Of a stretch of 64,000 nucleotides of DNA, positions 49,039 through 56,647 are shown in pieces. The notes under the pieces are model-generated. The model saw only the letters and a list, made by a program, of their open reading frames with translations. It was not told the DNA's origin and ran no database searches. Source of the stretch: Pseudomonas abyssi (GTDB lineage: Bacteria; Pseudomonadota; Gammaproteobacteria; Pseudomonadales; Pseudomonadaceae); the NCBI RefSeq assembly GCF_002307495.1, contig NZ_NTMR01000003.1, positions 372,001-436,000 of the forward strand, read 5' to 3'. Each line of letters starts with the position of its first letter. The stretch's first letter is position 1. The position numbers and the translations under genes were made by a program.

Positions 49039-49570
49039 CGCTGGCTTTCGAGTTGTGTTGGTGTTCCAGCTGCAGTAACTGCTTTTTGCGCTCTACGCCC
49101 CAGCGATAACCGGAGATGCCGCCATCGCTGCGCAGCACGCGGTGGCAGGGGACGGCCATAGCTAACGGGTTGGCGGCGCAGGCGCTGGCAACGGCGCGAA
49201 CGGCACGGGGTTTGTCGAGGCGTTTGGCCAGTTCGCTGTAGGTGATGGTGTCGCCGCTGCGGACCTTGCTTAGCGCCTGCCAGACGCTGCGCTGAAAAGC
49301 GGTGCCGTGGGGGGCGGCCGTTTTTCTCAGCGGGAACTCGCCCTTGGGTTGGTCAACCCAATCGAGCATCGCCTGCAGACGCTGTTTCTGGCCCTCGTCT
49401 GCCCTGACCAGCTTGGCGTCGGGGAAGCGTTGTTGCAGGTCATCGCGCATGGCGTCGTCGTTGTCGCCAAGCAAGATGGCCTGGGTGTGATCGGCGGTTT
49501 CGGCCAGCAGCAGGCCGCCAAGGGCGCAGTGGCCGGTGCAGTAGCTGAGGGTGTCTGGGAGTGAAGACAT
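49022..49570 (-). CDS. ogt: Methylated-DNA--protein-cysteine methyltransferase (Ogt/Ada C-terminal type)
   Basis: Suicide repair of O6-methylguanine. The acceptor cysteine is C142 in AVPCHRV; the helix-turn-helix-like TAFQRSVWQALSKVRSGDT and the arginine-finger region precede it. 182 residues, so only the methyltransferase half of Ada, without the N-terminal regulatory zinc domain. It pairs with alkB downstream and follows the small hypothetical gene by 51 bases. Whether ada or ogt is the better name is uncertain. Confidence 0.9.
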   Translation of the reverse strand: MSSLPDTLSYCTGHCALGGLLLAETADHTQAILLGDNDDAMRDDLQQRFPDAKLVRADEGQKQRLQAMLDWVDQPKGEFPLRKTAAPHGTAFQRSVWQALSKVRSGDTITYSELAKRLDKPRAVRAVASACAANPLAMAVPCHRVLRSDGGISGYRWGVERKKQLLQLEHQHNSKASDARPA

Positions 49571-49621
49571 AGCTGGCTCCTGGAGGCTGATTGGCCATGA
49601 TGCGACAGGAGTTGGGCCGGC

Positions 49622-49891
49622 TCAAGGGGCTTTCAGTAGCGCCGGATCGCCTGTTATCAGACTAAGGCCGTCACGGGCGGGAGCGGCGCAGGGGGCTGCG
49701 CCGTAGCACTGGGCAACGTCCTGGAGGCCTGGTGAAAAGTACAGCACCAGGCGGCAATGCAGCTCACCGGACTCCAGCCGTTGCAATACGGCTTCACCGC
49801 AAGGCACTGCGGGCAATGTCGCCCGCAGTGCATCCAGCGTCGGGTCGGCCAGCATTGGATCTCCGACCACCCAACGCGACCAGCCGCTCAT
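49622..49891 (-). CDS. Hypothetical protein, 89 residues
   Basis: I do not recognise this family. The translation starts MSGWSRWVVGDPMLADP and contains ESGELHCRLVLYFSPGLQD and a cysteine-containing AAPCAAPARDG segment. Support for it being real: its ATG overlaps the stop of the upstream SDR gene by one base (TGATG), the typical coupling seen elsewhere in this window, and the ogt gene follows in the same direction. Confidence 0.6.
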   Translation of the reverse strand: MSGWSRWVVGDPMLADPTLDALRATLPAVPCGEAVLQRLESGELHCRLVLYFSPGLQDVAQCYGAAPCAAPARDGLSLITGDPALLKAP

Positions 49892-50679
49892 CAGAACTTC
49901 ATGCCCGGCAGGTTGAGCGAGGCGGTGTTGCCGCCGTCTACTGCCAGGGCTTGTCCTGTGACGTAGCTGGCGTCGTCGCTGGCGAGGAAGGCGATGGCGC
50001 CGGCGATTTCCTCCGGGCGGCCGTAGCGGCGCAACTCGCAGCGGGTGCCGAGCTTCTCTTCCTTGTTGTTCTCGCGGGCGTATTTGAATACCGGGGCGGT
50101 CATGCCGGTTTCGATCAGGCCGGGGCACACGGCGTTGACGCGAATATTGAACTGGCCGAGGTCGCAGGCGGCGGTCATGGTGAAGTTGATCACGCCAGCC
50201 TTGGAGGCGCTGTAGGCGTTGCCGCCGGCACCGGAGCGAATGCCGGCAACCGAGGCGGTGTTGACGATGGCGCCGCCGTTCTGCTCGCGCATCTGACGCG
50301 AGGCGTACTTGGTAAACAGCATCACGCCAAACAGATTGACGTTGATGATCTTCTGCCAGGTTTCCAGACTCTGATCGGTGGCGATGCTGTAGTCACCACC
50401 GGCGATACCGGCGTTGTTGCAGAGCACGTCCAGGCGGCCGTAATGGGCCACGGTGTCGGCGACGCACTGTTCAACGGCGGCTTCATCGCTGACGTCCAGC
50501 GCACGGTGCAGCACCTCGGCACCAGCGGGCAGTTCGCTGAGGGTCTGCTCCAGACCCTCGGCGTTGCGGTCAACCAGCATCAGGCGAGCGCCTTCAGCGG
50601 CCAGACGCTTGGCAGTGGCACGGCCAATGCCGCTGCCGGCACCGGTGATCAGGGCGGTTCTGTTCTCGAAGCGTTGCAT
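49891..50679 (-). CDS. Short-chain dehydrogenase/reductase (SDR)
   Basis: NAD(P)-dependent oxidoreductase of 262 residues. The cofactor motif is TGAGSGIG, followed by CNNAGIAGG, catalytic Ser in VNTASVAGI and the YSASK pair (Y-x-x-x-K). The C-terminus VTGQALAVDGGNTASL is typical. ATG 50679 has AGGAG seven bases upstream. The substrate is unknown; it reads in the same direction as the surE and kinase/dehydrogenase genes but a repeat-containing gap of about 190 bp separates them. Confidence 0.9.
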   Translation of the reverse strand: MQRFENRTALITGAGSGIGRATAKRLAAEGARLMLVDRNAEGLEQTLSELPAGAEVLHRALDVSDEAAVEQCVADTVAHYGRLDVLCNNAGIAGGDYSIATDQSLETWQKIINVNLFGVMLFTKYASRQMREQNGGAIVNTASVAGIRSGAGGNAYSASKAGVINFTMTAACDLGQFNIRVNAVCPGLIETGMTAPVFKYARENNKEEKLGTRCELRRYGRPEEIAGAIAFLASDDASYVTGQALAVDGGNTASLNLPGMKF

Positions 50680-50700
50680 TTCAAACTCCTTTGGGGCGAA

Positions 50701-50866
50701 AGCGGCAAGCCACAAGCGGCAAGCTGCAAGCAAAGCTGGCGCGGTGTTGACCTGCGCGGGTTGTCTCAAAGTCCAACAGGCGCGTTATAGGCGGTGAAAA
50801 CAATTGACTGGCCTGTCGCACAGCGCACCCTGTTGCAGCTTGCAGGGGGCGGCCATCCGCCTTGCA
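50701..50866. repeat. CAAGC/GCTTG dispersed inverted repeat, copy 3
   Basis: The left arm (50701-50731) reads AGCGGCAAGCCACAAGCGGC and on with AAGCTGCAAGC; the right arm (50831-50866) has TGTTGCAGCTTGCAG and CGCCTTGCAGCTG. It fills the gap between surE and the SDR gene, where no gene is seen. Confidence 0.6.
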
Positions 50867-50872
50867 GCTGGG

Positions 50873-51709
50873 TTAATGACTAATACTCGGATCATCCGCT
50901 ACAGCGGTGTTGTCGCCGTTCTGATCGATACCCAGCTGGTCGGCCATATTGCCGGTGTCGACTTGCCAGCTGCTGGCGATGTCGCGTTCGAAGCGCACCG
51001 GGGACAGGGCGATCAGGCCGTCGCGCAGGGCGCCGACGTCGGTCTGGCGGCCGGTGATGCGGTCGGTCTGGCGCTGGAAACCGAGCCAGTAGTAGGGCAC
51101 GCCGCGGGTGTCTTCCCGGCGTTCGATGTTCACGCCGCCAATGCTGCCGCGTTGCGGGCGGCAGATGGCGATGCCGCGCACATCTTCCGGCGGGCGGGCC
51201 GGGAAGTTGATGTTCATCGCGCAGTCTTCCGGCCAGCCGGCGTCCAGCAGTTGGTGAACCAGCTTGGCGCCGTACTGGCGGGAGGTGTCCCAATGCACGT
51301 CGTTGCCGGGGATATAGGCCTGGCTCAGGGCGATGGACGGGATGCCCAGCAGGGTGCCGGTCAGCGCGCCGCCGATGGTGCCGGAGTAGGCGACCGAGTC
51401 GCTGATGTTGGCGCCGTTGTTGACGCCGGACAGCACCAGATCGGGTTTGACCGGCAGCAGTTCGGCCACGCCGAGCAGGACGCAGTCACTGGGAGTGCCA
51501 CTGACGCTGAACCGGCGTTCTTCAAACTGGTGAACGCGTAGCGGGTGGTGGACGGAGATGGACATGGACACGCCGCTTTGGTCCAGATCGGGCGAGACGA
51601 TCCACACTTCCTCGGCGATCTCGTTGGCAATCTCTTCGAGCACTTGCAGGCCCGGGCCGCGCCAGCCGTCGTCGTTGGTCAGCAGTACGCGCTTGACGGG
51701 TTTGCTCAT
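50873..51709 (-). CDS. surE: SurE-family 5'/3'-nucleotidase
   Basis: Metal-dependent survival-protein phosphatase: VLLTNDDGWRGPGL supplies the metal-binding DD pair, VSGTPSDCV and SGVNNGANISDSVAYSGTIG (in part) are conserved blocks. 278 residues. The start is ATG 51709 with GAGGA upstream; TTG 51715 is too close to that site. This is a divergent SurE, separate from the usual surE-pcm operon, and lies downstream of the acyl-CoA kinase/dehydrogenase group, so the physiological substrate could differ. Confidence 0.86.
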   Translation of the reverse strand: MSKPVKRVLLTNDDGWRGPGLQVLEEIANEIAEEVWIVSPDLDQSGVSMSISVHHPLRVHQFEERRFSVSGTPSDCVLLGVAELLPVKPDLVLSGVNNGANISDSVAYSGTIGGALTGTLLGIPSIALSQAYIPGNDVHWDTSRQYGAKLVHQLLDAGWPEDCAMNINFPARPPEDVRGIAICRPQRGSIGGVNIERREDTRGVPYYWLGFQRQTDRITGRQTDVGALRDGLIALSPVRFERDIASSWQVDTGNMADQLGIDQNGDNTAVADDPSISH

Positions 51710-51782
51710 TGGCAATCCTCATTGTTGGAAACGGGTGGGGCTTGAATGTGCAACGGGGCAGCTGACGCTGCCCCGCTTGGCC

Positions 51783-52829
51783 TTACTTCTGGGCAATTTC
51801 CCAGCCGCGCTCAGCCAGCAGGCTGGCGCGTTTGCCGACTTCCAGGGCGTCGGCGTTGCTGGCGTTGCCTTGCAGTGCGCGGTGGTAAACACCTTGCACA
51901 ATGGCGGCCAGACGGAACAGCGAGAAGGCGATGTAGTAGTTCCAGTTCGGCACACCGCTGCGGCCGGTGTATTCACAGTACCAGTCCAGCAGTTGCTGCT
52001 CTTCCGGCAGGCCGAGGGATTTCAGGTCGGCGCCGACCATGCCCTTGGCGCCGTCGACGTTGACCGGCATGTGGTACGGCAGACAGCAGTAGGCCAGATC
52101 CGACAGCGGGTGGCCGAGGGTTGCCAGCTCCCAGTCGAGGATCGACACGACCTTGGACTCGGTCGGGTGCAGCATCAGGTTGCCGATGCGGAAGTCGCCG
52201 TGGGCGATGGTAGTGCTTTCGTCGGCCGGGATGTTCTCCGGCAGCCACTTCATCAGGGCGTCCATCGCCGGCATGTCGTGGGTGCGGCTGGCTTCGAACT
52301 GGCCGCCCCAGCGTTTGACCTGACGGGCGATGTAGTTGTCGGGCTTGCCATAGCCTTCCAGGCCGATGGCCTTCCAGTCGGCGTTGTGCATCTTGGCCAT
52401 GGTTTCGATCATCGACTGGTAGATCGGCATGCGCTCTTCCTGCGCTACCTCGCTCAGCAGCGGCTGGGAGTAGACGCGGCCTTCGACGTAATCCATGACG
52501 TAGAACGCGGTGCCGATGATCTCGGGGTCTTCACACAGCAGGCGTGCGGTCGGTACCGGCACGTCGGTCTTGCCCAGGGCGTTGATGACCTGGAACTCGC
52601 GCTCGACCATGTGGGCCGAGGGCAGCAGTTTTCCCGGCGGCTTCTTGCGCAGTACGTAACGCTTGCCGGCGATTTCCAGCAGGAATGTCGGGTTGGACTG
52701 GCCACCCTGGAACTGCTGAACCTTGATGCCCTGGTTGGCTCCCGGAAGGTAGTCCTGCAGGTAGTTGGCGAGCTTTGCCTCGTCGAACTTGTGGGCAGGC
52801 AATACGTCAATCAGGGTCGCTCCGCTCAT
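51783..52829 (-). CDS. Aminoglycoside phosphotransferase-like kinase (ACAD10/11 kinase-domain type)
   Basis: 348 residues with an APH-type kinase fold: RYVLRKKPPG (ATP lysine region), the catalytic loop HGDFRIGNLMLHP and the metal motif SILDWELATLGHPLSDLAY. It is the type found fused to acyl-CoA dehydrogenase in animal ACAD10/11. Here an acyl-CoA dehydrogenase is encoded two genes upstream, supporting a role in phosphorylating a hydroxyacyl-CoA rather than an antibiotic (inference). AGGA lies ten bases before ATG 52829. Confidence 0.88.
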   Translation of the reverse strand: MSGATLIDVLPAHKFDEAKLANYLQDYLPGANQGIKVQQFQGGQSNPTFLLEIAGKRYVLRKKPPGKLLPSAHMVEREFQVINALGKTDVPVPTARLLCEDPEIIGTAFYVMDYVEGRVYSQPLLSEVAQEERMPIYQSMIETMAKMHNADWKAIGLEGYGKPDNYIARQVKRWGGQFEASRTHDMPAMDALMKWLPENIPADESTTIAHGDFRIGNLMLHPTESKVVSILDWELATLGHPLSDLAYCCLPYHMPVNVDGAKGMVGADLKSLGLPEEQQLLDWYCEYTGRSGVPNWNYYIAFSLFRLAAIVQGVYHRALQGNASNADALEVGKRASLLAERGWEIAQK

Positions 52830-52923
52830 CTTTGAAGATCCTGTTGTTGATGGGTCAAGTCGGCAAAAATAACACGCCAGGGCGAGCCCTGGCGCGTTGA
52901 ACAGCGAGGTGAATCAGACGTTA

Positions 52924-53688
52924 TCAGGCAATGGTATCGCCGCCATCGGCGACGATGGTCTGCCCGGTAACGTACGCCGAGGCGCTGGAGGCCAGAAACA
53001 GCGCGACCCCGGCGATATCCACCGGCTCGCCTACGCGGCGCAGCGGCAGCTTCTCTTCCACCTTGCGCAGGCGGTCCGGATCTTCCAGCAGGGCCTGGGC
53101 AAAATCGGTACGGATCAGGCCAGGGGCGATGCTGTTGACGCGGATACCCTGCGGGCCCCACTCCAGCGACAGGTTGCGGGCCAGGCCTGCTTCCGCCGCC
53201 TTGGACATGCCGTAGACGCCGATATTGGCGCTGGCACGCAGCCCCGCAATGCTCGACAGCAGGACGATGGAACCGCCGCCTTGCTCGACCATGTGCGGGA
53301 TGACCATGTTGCACAGCCAGAAGGTGCCTTTGACGTTGGTGCCCATGATCTTGTCGAAGGCCTCGTCACTGACTGTGTGGGTCGGGCCATAGACCGGGTT
53401 GGTGGCCGCGTTGCAGACCAGTACGTCGATGCGGCCAAAGGCCTCCAGGGTGCGATCAACCAGATTCTGCAGCTGGGCCTTGTCGCCCACATGACAGGCA
53501 ACCGGCAGAGCGTCGAAGCCCTGACTGCGGAGCTCGTCTGCCACCTGCTGACAGGCGTCAGCCTTGCGGCTGGAAATCACCACCTTGGCGCCGGCCTTGG
53601 CGTATTCCTCGGCAATCGACTTACCGATGCCCTTGGTCGAACCGGTGATGATGGCGACTTTACCGGTTAGGTCGAACAATGTGCTCAT
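52924..53688 (-). CDS. Short-chain dehydrogenase/reductase (SDR)
   Basis: 254 residues, NAD(P)-binding TGSTKGIG, VCNAATNP, catalytic Ser in LLSSIAGL, Y-x-x-x-K in YGMSK, and ending VTGQTIVADGGDTIA. ATG 53688 is preceded by GAGG; the frame to 53721 runs into a repeat. It lies between the acyl-CoA dehydrogenase and the kinase, so it probably oxidises or reduces a hydroxy/keto acyl substrate of the same pathway. Confidence 0.9.
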   Translation of the reverse strand: MSTLFDLTGKVAIITGSTKGIGKSIAEEYAKAGAKVVISSRKADACQQVADELRSQGFDALPVACHVGDKAQLQNLVDRTLEAFGRIDVLVCNAATNPVYGPTHTVSDEAFDKIMGTNVKGTFWLCNMVIPHMVEQGGGSIVLLSSIAGLRASANIGVYGMSKAAEAGLARNLSLEWGPQGIRVNSIAPGLIRTDFAQALLEDPDRLRKVEEKLPLRRVGEPVDIAGVALFLASSASAYVTGQTIVADGGDTIA

Positions 53689-53709
53689 AAAACCTCGCTT
53701 CGCTCGAGC

Positions 53710-53774
53710 CACAAGCTTCAAGCCTCAAGATAAAACCAGTGCACGGTCAGCTTGAGGCTTGCAGCTTGCGGCCT
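53710..53774. repeat. CAAGC/GCTTG dispersed inverted repeat, copy 4
   Basis: ACAAGCTTCAAGCCTCAAG (left arm, 53711-53729) and CAGCTTGAGGCTTGCAGCTT (right arm, from 53749) form a hairpin in the 96-bp gap between acyl-CoA dehydrogenase and SDR genes. Confidence 0.68.
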
Positions 53775-53784
53775 GACGCTGCCC

Positions 53785-54981
53785 TTACAGATATTGGCTC
53801 ATCTCCATCTTCGCAATGGCATTCAGATGCACTTCGTCCGGGCCGTCGGCCAGGCGCAGGGTGCGGGCTTTGGCGTAGGCGGAGGCGAGGAAGGTGTCCT
53901 GGCACACGCCCTTGGCGCCGAAGATCTGAATGGCGCGGTCGATCACGTTGCAGGCCATGGTCGGGGCAACGGCCTTGATCATGGCGATCTGCTGACGGGC
54001 GACCTTGTTGCCGAATTTGTCCATGCTGCGTGCGGCGTGCAGGGTCAGCAGGCGGGCCTGGTCGATCTCGCAACGGGAGCGGGCGATCATTTCCGGCACG
54101 CTGCCCAGCTTGTACATCGGCTTGCCGAAGGCAACGCGCTCGCTGGCGCGGCGGCACATGGCTTCCAGTGCGCGTTCGGCGATGCCGATGCTGCGCATGC
54201 AGTGGTGAATGCGGCCCGGGCCAAGGCGACCCTGAGCGATTTCGAAGCCGCGACCTTCACCCAGCAGGATGTTGGAAACCGGGACGCGCACGTTTTTGTA
54301 TTCGATTTCGGCGTGGCCGTGCGGGGCGTGGTCGTAGCCGAATACGTGCAGGTCGCGAACGATCTTCACACCGGGGGTGTCCAGCGGCACCAGAATCATG
54401 CTCTGTTGCAGGTGCCTCGGCGCGTTCGGGTCGGTCTTGCCCATGACGATGGCGATCTTGCAGTGCTCGTTCATCGCTCCGGAGGACCACCACTTGGTGC
54501 CGTTGATGACGTACTCGTCACCTTCGCGGCGGATTTCGCACTCGATATTGGTGGCATCGGAGGAGGCGACGTCAGGCTCGGTCATGGAGAAGCAGGAGCG
54601 GATCTCGCCCGCCAGCAGCGGCTTGAGCCATTGCTCTTTCTGCTCTTCATTGCCGTAGCGCTCGATGGTTTCCATGTTGCCGGTATCTGGCGCGTTGCAG
54701 TTGAAGACTTCACCGGCGAAGGAAACGCGGCCCATGATTTCACACAGATGGGCGTACTCTTCGTTGGTCAGGCCAGCGCCACGCTCGGATTCGGGCAGGA
54801 ACAGGTTCCACAGACCCTGGTTGCGGGCTTCTGCTTTCAGTTCTTCCAGGATTGCCGGATGGCCCCATTTGTTCTGTTTTACTTGCTCGTAGAACAGAGC
54901 TTCATTGGGGTAAATGTGCTCATCCATAAAGCCTTCGAGCTTGTTTTTAAGGTCTTCTACGCGCGGGCTGAGGTCAAACAT
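53785..54981 (-). CDS. Acyl-CoA dehydrogenase (ACAD10/11-like)
   Basis: 398 residues, FAD enzyme. [18 protein letters not shown] and [18 protein letters not shown] are the flavin and substrate-binding blocks characteristic of the ACAD10/11 branch; the C-terminal helices include [18 protein letters not shown] and [20 protein letters not shown] precedes ATG 54981. It heads a minus-strand group with SDR, kinase and possibly surE. The 164-bp gap to the next gene (54982-55145) shows nothing. Confidence 0.92.
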   Translation of the reverse strand: MFDLSPRVEDLKNKLEGFMDEHIYPNEALFYEQVKQNKWGHPAILEELKAEARNQGLWNLFLPESERGAGLTNEEYAHLCEIMGRVSFAGEVFNCNAPDTGNMETIERYGNEEQKEQWLKPLLAGEIRSCFSMTEPDVASSDATNIECEIRREGDEYVINGTKWWSSGAMNEHCKIAIVMGKTDPNAPRHLQQSMILVPLDTPGVKIVRDLHVFGYDHAPHGHAEIEYKNVRVPVSNILLGEGRGFEIAQGRLGPGRIHHCMRSIGIAERALEAMCRRASERVAFGKPMYKLGSVPEMIARSRCEIDQARLLTLHAARSMDKFGNKVARQQIAMIKAVAPTMACNVIDRAIQIFGAKGVCQDTFLASAYAKARTLRLADGPDEVHLNAIAKMEMSQYL

Positions 54982-55145
54982 GGCTAATCCTTCGATTGGT
55001 TGCGGACTGCGGCGGGCGGCGCCTTGTGAGCACTTCGCCGGATAGCGGTGACCATATAGTCATGCCGGGTAAAGGAGAACAATGTGCTACTGCCGGCAAT
55101 AAGCCTGCATAAGTCGGGTTGATTCTGGTGGGTGGGTATTATTCG

Positions 55146-55790
55146 TCAGCGCGAGACGCGGCCGGTGCGCAAGGCGCGGGCCAGAGCTGGTGGCAGGCGC
55201 GGCAGGTCGGCTGGCTCATCCAGATCCCAGAGCGGCTCACCCTCCCACAGGCTGAGCCCGGCGCGGTGCAGACGCTGGCGGGTGTCGGCCATGACCTTGG
55301 CGTGGCTCCACTGCATCTGCTCAAAGGGCGCAGGGTGTGGCTGGCGCTGGCCAATCAGTACGTAACCGCCGTCGTCGCTGGGGATAATGGCGGTGTCGTG
55401 GCTTTGCAGGGCAGCAGCGGCCCGGGCGATGGCTTGAGTGTCTAATGCCGGGCAGTCGCTGCCGATCAGCAGTGCACCACCGGGAAAGTCTGCCATGGCG
55501 CTCATCATGCGCTCACCCAGGTCACCCTCTACTTGCCGGCGCACCGGCAAGCCGTGTTCGGCGGCCAATGCTCTCAGCTCGGGGTGAGCGGGCTGATCCA
55601 CATACAAAAATCGCTCTGACGGCCAGTCAGCCGTCTGCTGCAGGCAGTGCTCCAGCAGCCGCTGATATAACGAACACGCGCCCTCTGCACCCAGCGCCGG
55701 AATCAACCGAGTCTTCACCTTGCCGGGCACCGGGGCTTTGGCAAAGATCAGAAGAGGGCGTCGGCTGGGCATAGGGTCACTGGCAATCAT
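55146..55790 (-). CDS. TIGR04282-type arsenosugar-associated glycosyltransferase
   Basis: 214 residues of the DUF2064/TIGR04282 nucleotidyl- or glycosyltransferase-like family: LLIFAKAPVPGKVKTRL at the N-terminus, ALLIGSDCPALDTQAI and IIPSDDGGYVLIGQRQP are the family blocks. It is the most distal gene of the ArsS operon, separated from the TIGR04283 gene by a heptanucleotide repeat. Start is ATG 55790, with a possible internal ATG at 55772. The glycan acceptor is unknown. Confidence 0.88.
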   Translation of the reverse strand: MIASDPMPSRRPLLIFAKAPVPGKVKTRLIPALGAEGACSLYQRLLEHCLQQTADWPSERFLYVDQPAHPELRALAAEHGLPVRRQVEGDLGERMMSAMADFPGGALLIGSDCPALDTQAIARAAAALQSHDTAIIPSDDGGYVLIGQRQPHPAPFEQMQWSHAKVMADTRQRLHRAGLSLWEGEPLWDLDEPADLPRLPPALARALRTGRVSR

Positions 55791-55920
55791 GGGCTCTAGT
55801 GGGTTGTTTACAAGAAGCTAGAAGCTGGAAGCTTAAAGTAGTGTGGCGGGGCGCAGGTATACGAAATGCTACTGTGGTCAGTTGCCTTGCGCCGATGCCT
55901 GCTCCATTGCACCATGCTTG

Positions 55921-55985
55921 GCTTCCAGCTTCCAGCTTCCAGCTTCCAGCTTCCAGCTTCCAGCTTCCAGCTTCCAGCTTCCAGC
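55921..55985. repeat. Tandem heptanucleotide repeat (GCTTCCA)n
   Basis: About nine exact copies of GCTTCCA run from 55921 up to the stop codon of the TIGR04283 gene. Inverted, degenerate relatives (AAGCTAGAAGCTGGAAGCTT) occur at 55817-55836. The array lies between two operon genes, where it could fold or vary in copy number. Confidence 0.9.
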
Positions 55986-56647
55986 TAGTAGCGCCGCGCG
56001 AGTTCCTCCACCGGCGCGCCGCGCCAGTAGCGCCAGCGCAGCCACCACATGAGCCCGATGGTGCGCAGGGTGCCGTTCTGCTGCCAGCGCCTGCTGGAGG
56101 TGGTCAGCCGCTCGTGCAGGCACAGCGGTCTGCCGTGGCGTCTTAGGCGCTTGCTCAGTTCGATGTCTTCCATCAGCGGTATTGGCGCGTAGCCACCGAC
56201 TTGCTCGAACAGTGCGCGGCGCACAAAGATCGCCTGGTCCCCGGTGCATACACCGGTCAGACGCGAGCGCCAGTTCATCATCCAGGCGACTACGCGCAAC
56301 ATGGGCGATGAGGGAGACAGGCGCACGTCGAATCGCCCCCATTGGCTTGCTGCGTCCGCCGCTGGCAGCAGCTCAAGAAAGTTGGTTGGCAGTTGCGTGT
56401 CGGCATGCAGAAACAGCAGCCATTCGCCCTGCGCAATGGCGGCTCCTGCATTCATCTGGGTGGCCCGGCCCGGCGCAGACTGGATCAGTTGATCCACCAG
56501 CGGCGCAGCGAGGGCGACGGTATCGTCGCTGCTGCCGCCATCGACCAGAATGAGTTCCAGCTCGCCGCGCAGCGGTTGCAGCGGCGTAAGGGCATCGACG
56601 ATGCCGGCAGCTTCGTTGCGCACCGGCATGATGATCGACAGCTTCAA
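55985..56647 (-). CDS. TIGR04283-type arsenosugar-associated glycosyltransferase
   Basis: Family 2 glycosyltransferase of 220 residues: LKLSIIMPVRNEAAGIVDAL, then LILVDGGSSDDTV, LFLHADTQLPTNFLELL (the D-x-D-like site) and GDQAIFVRRALFEQVGGYAP. The start is TTG 56647: GGAGG lies five bases upstream and the codon overlaps the stop of the upstream flavoprotein (TTGA); other TIGR04283 proteins begin MKLSII. A tryptophan-rich, probably membrane-associated C-terminus follows. Confidence 0.87.
   Translation of the reverse strand: MKLSIIMPVRNEAAGIVDALTPLQPLRGELELILVDGGSSDDTVALAAPLVDQLIQSAPGRATQMNAGAAIAQGEWLLFLHADTQLPTNFLELLPAADAASQWGRFDVRLSPSSPMLRVVAWMMNWRSRLTGVCTGDQAIFVRRALFEQVGGYAPIPLMEDIELSKRLRRHGRPLCLHERLTTSSRRWQQNGTLRTIGLMWWLRWRYWRGAPVEELARRY

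Noticed and set aside
51783..52829. Reading the APH-like gene as an antibiotic resistance kinase
   Set aside because: Its motifs and its position beside acyl-CoA dehydrogenase and SDR genes fit the ACAD10/11-type kinase group instead.
55921..55985. Short repeats considered as a CRISPR array
   Set aside because: Units are 7 bp and contiguous without spacers, and there are no cas genes.
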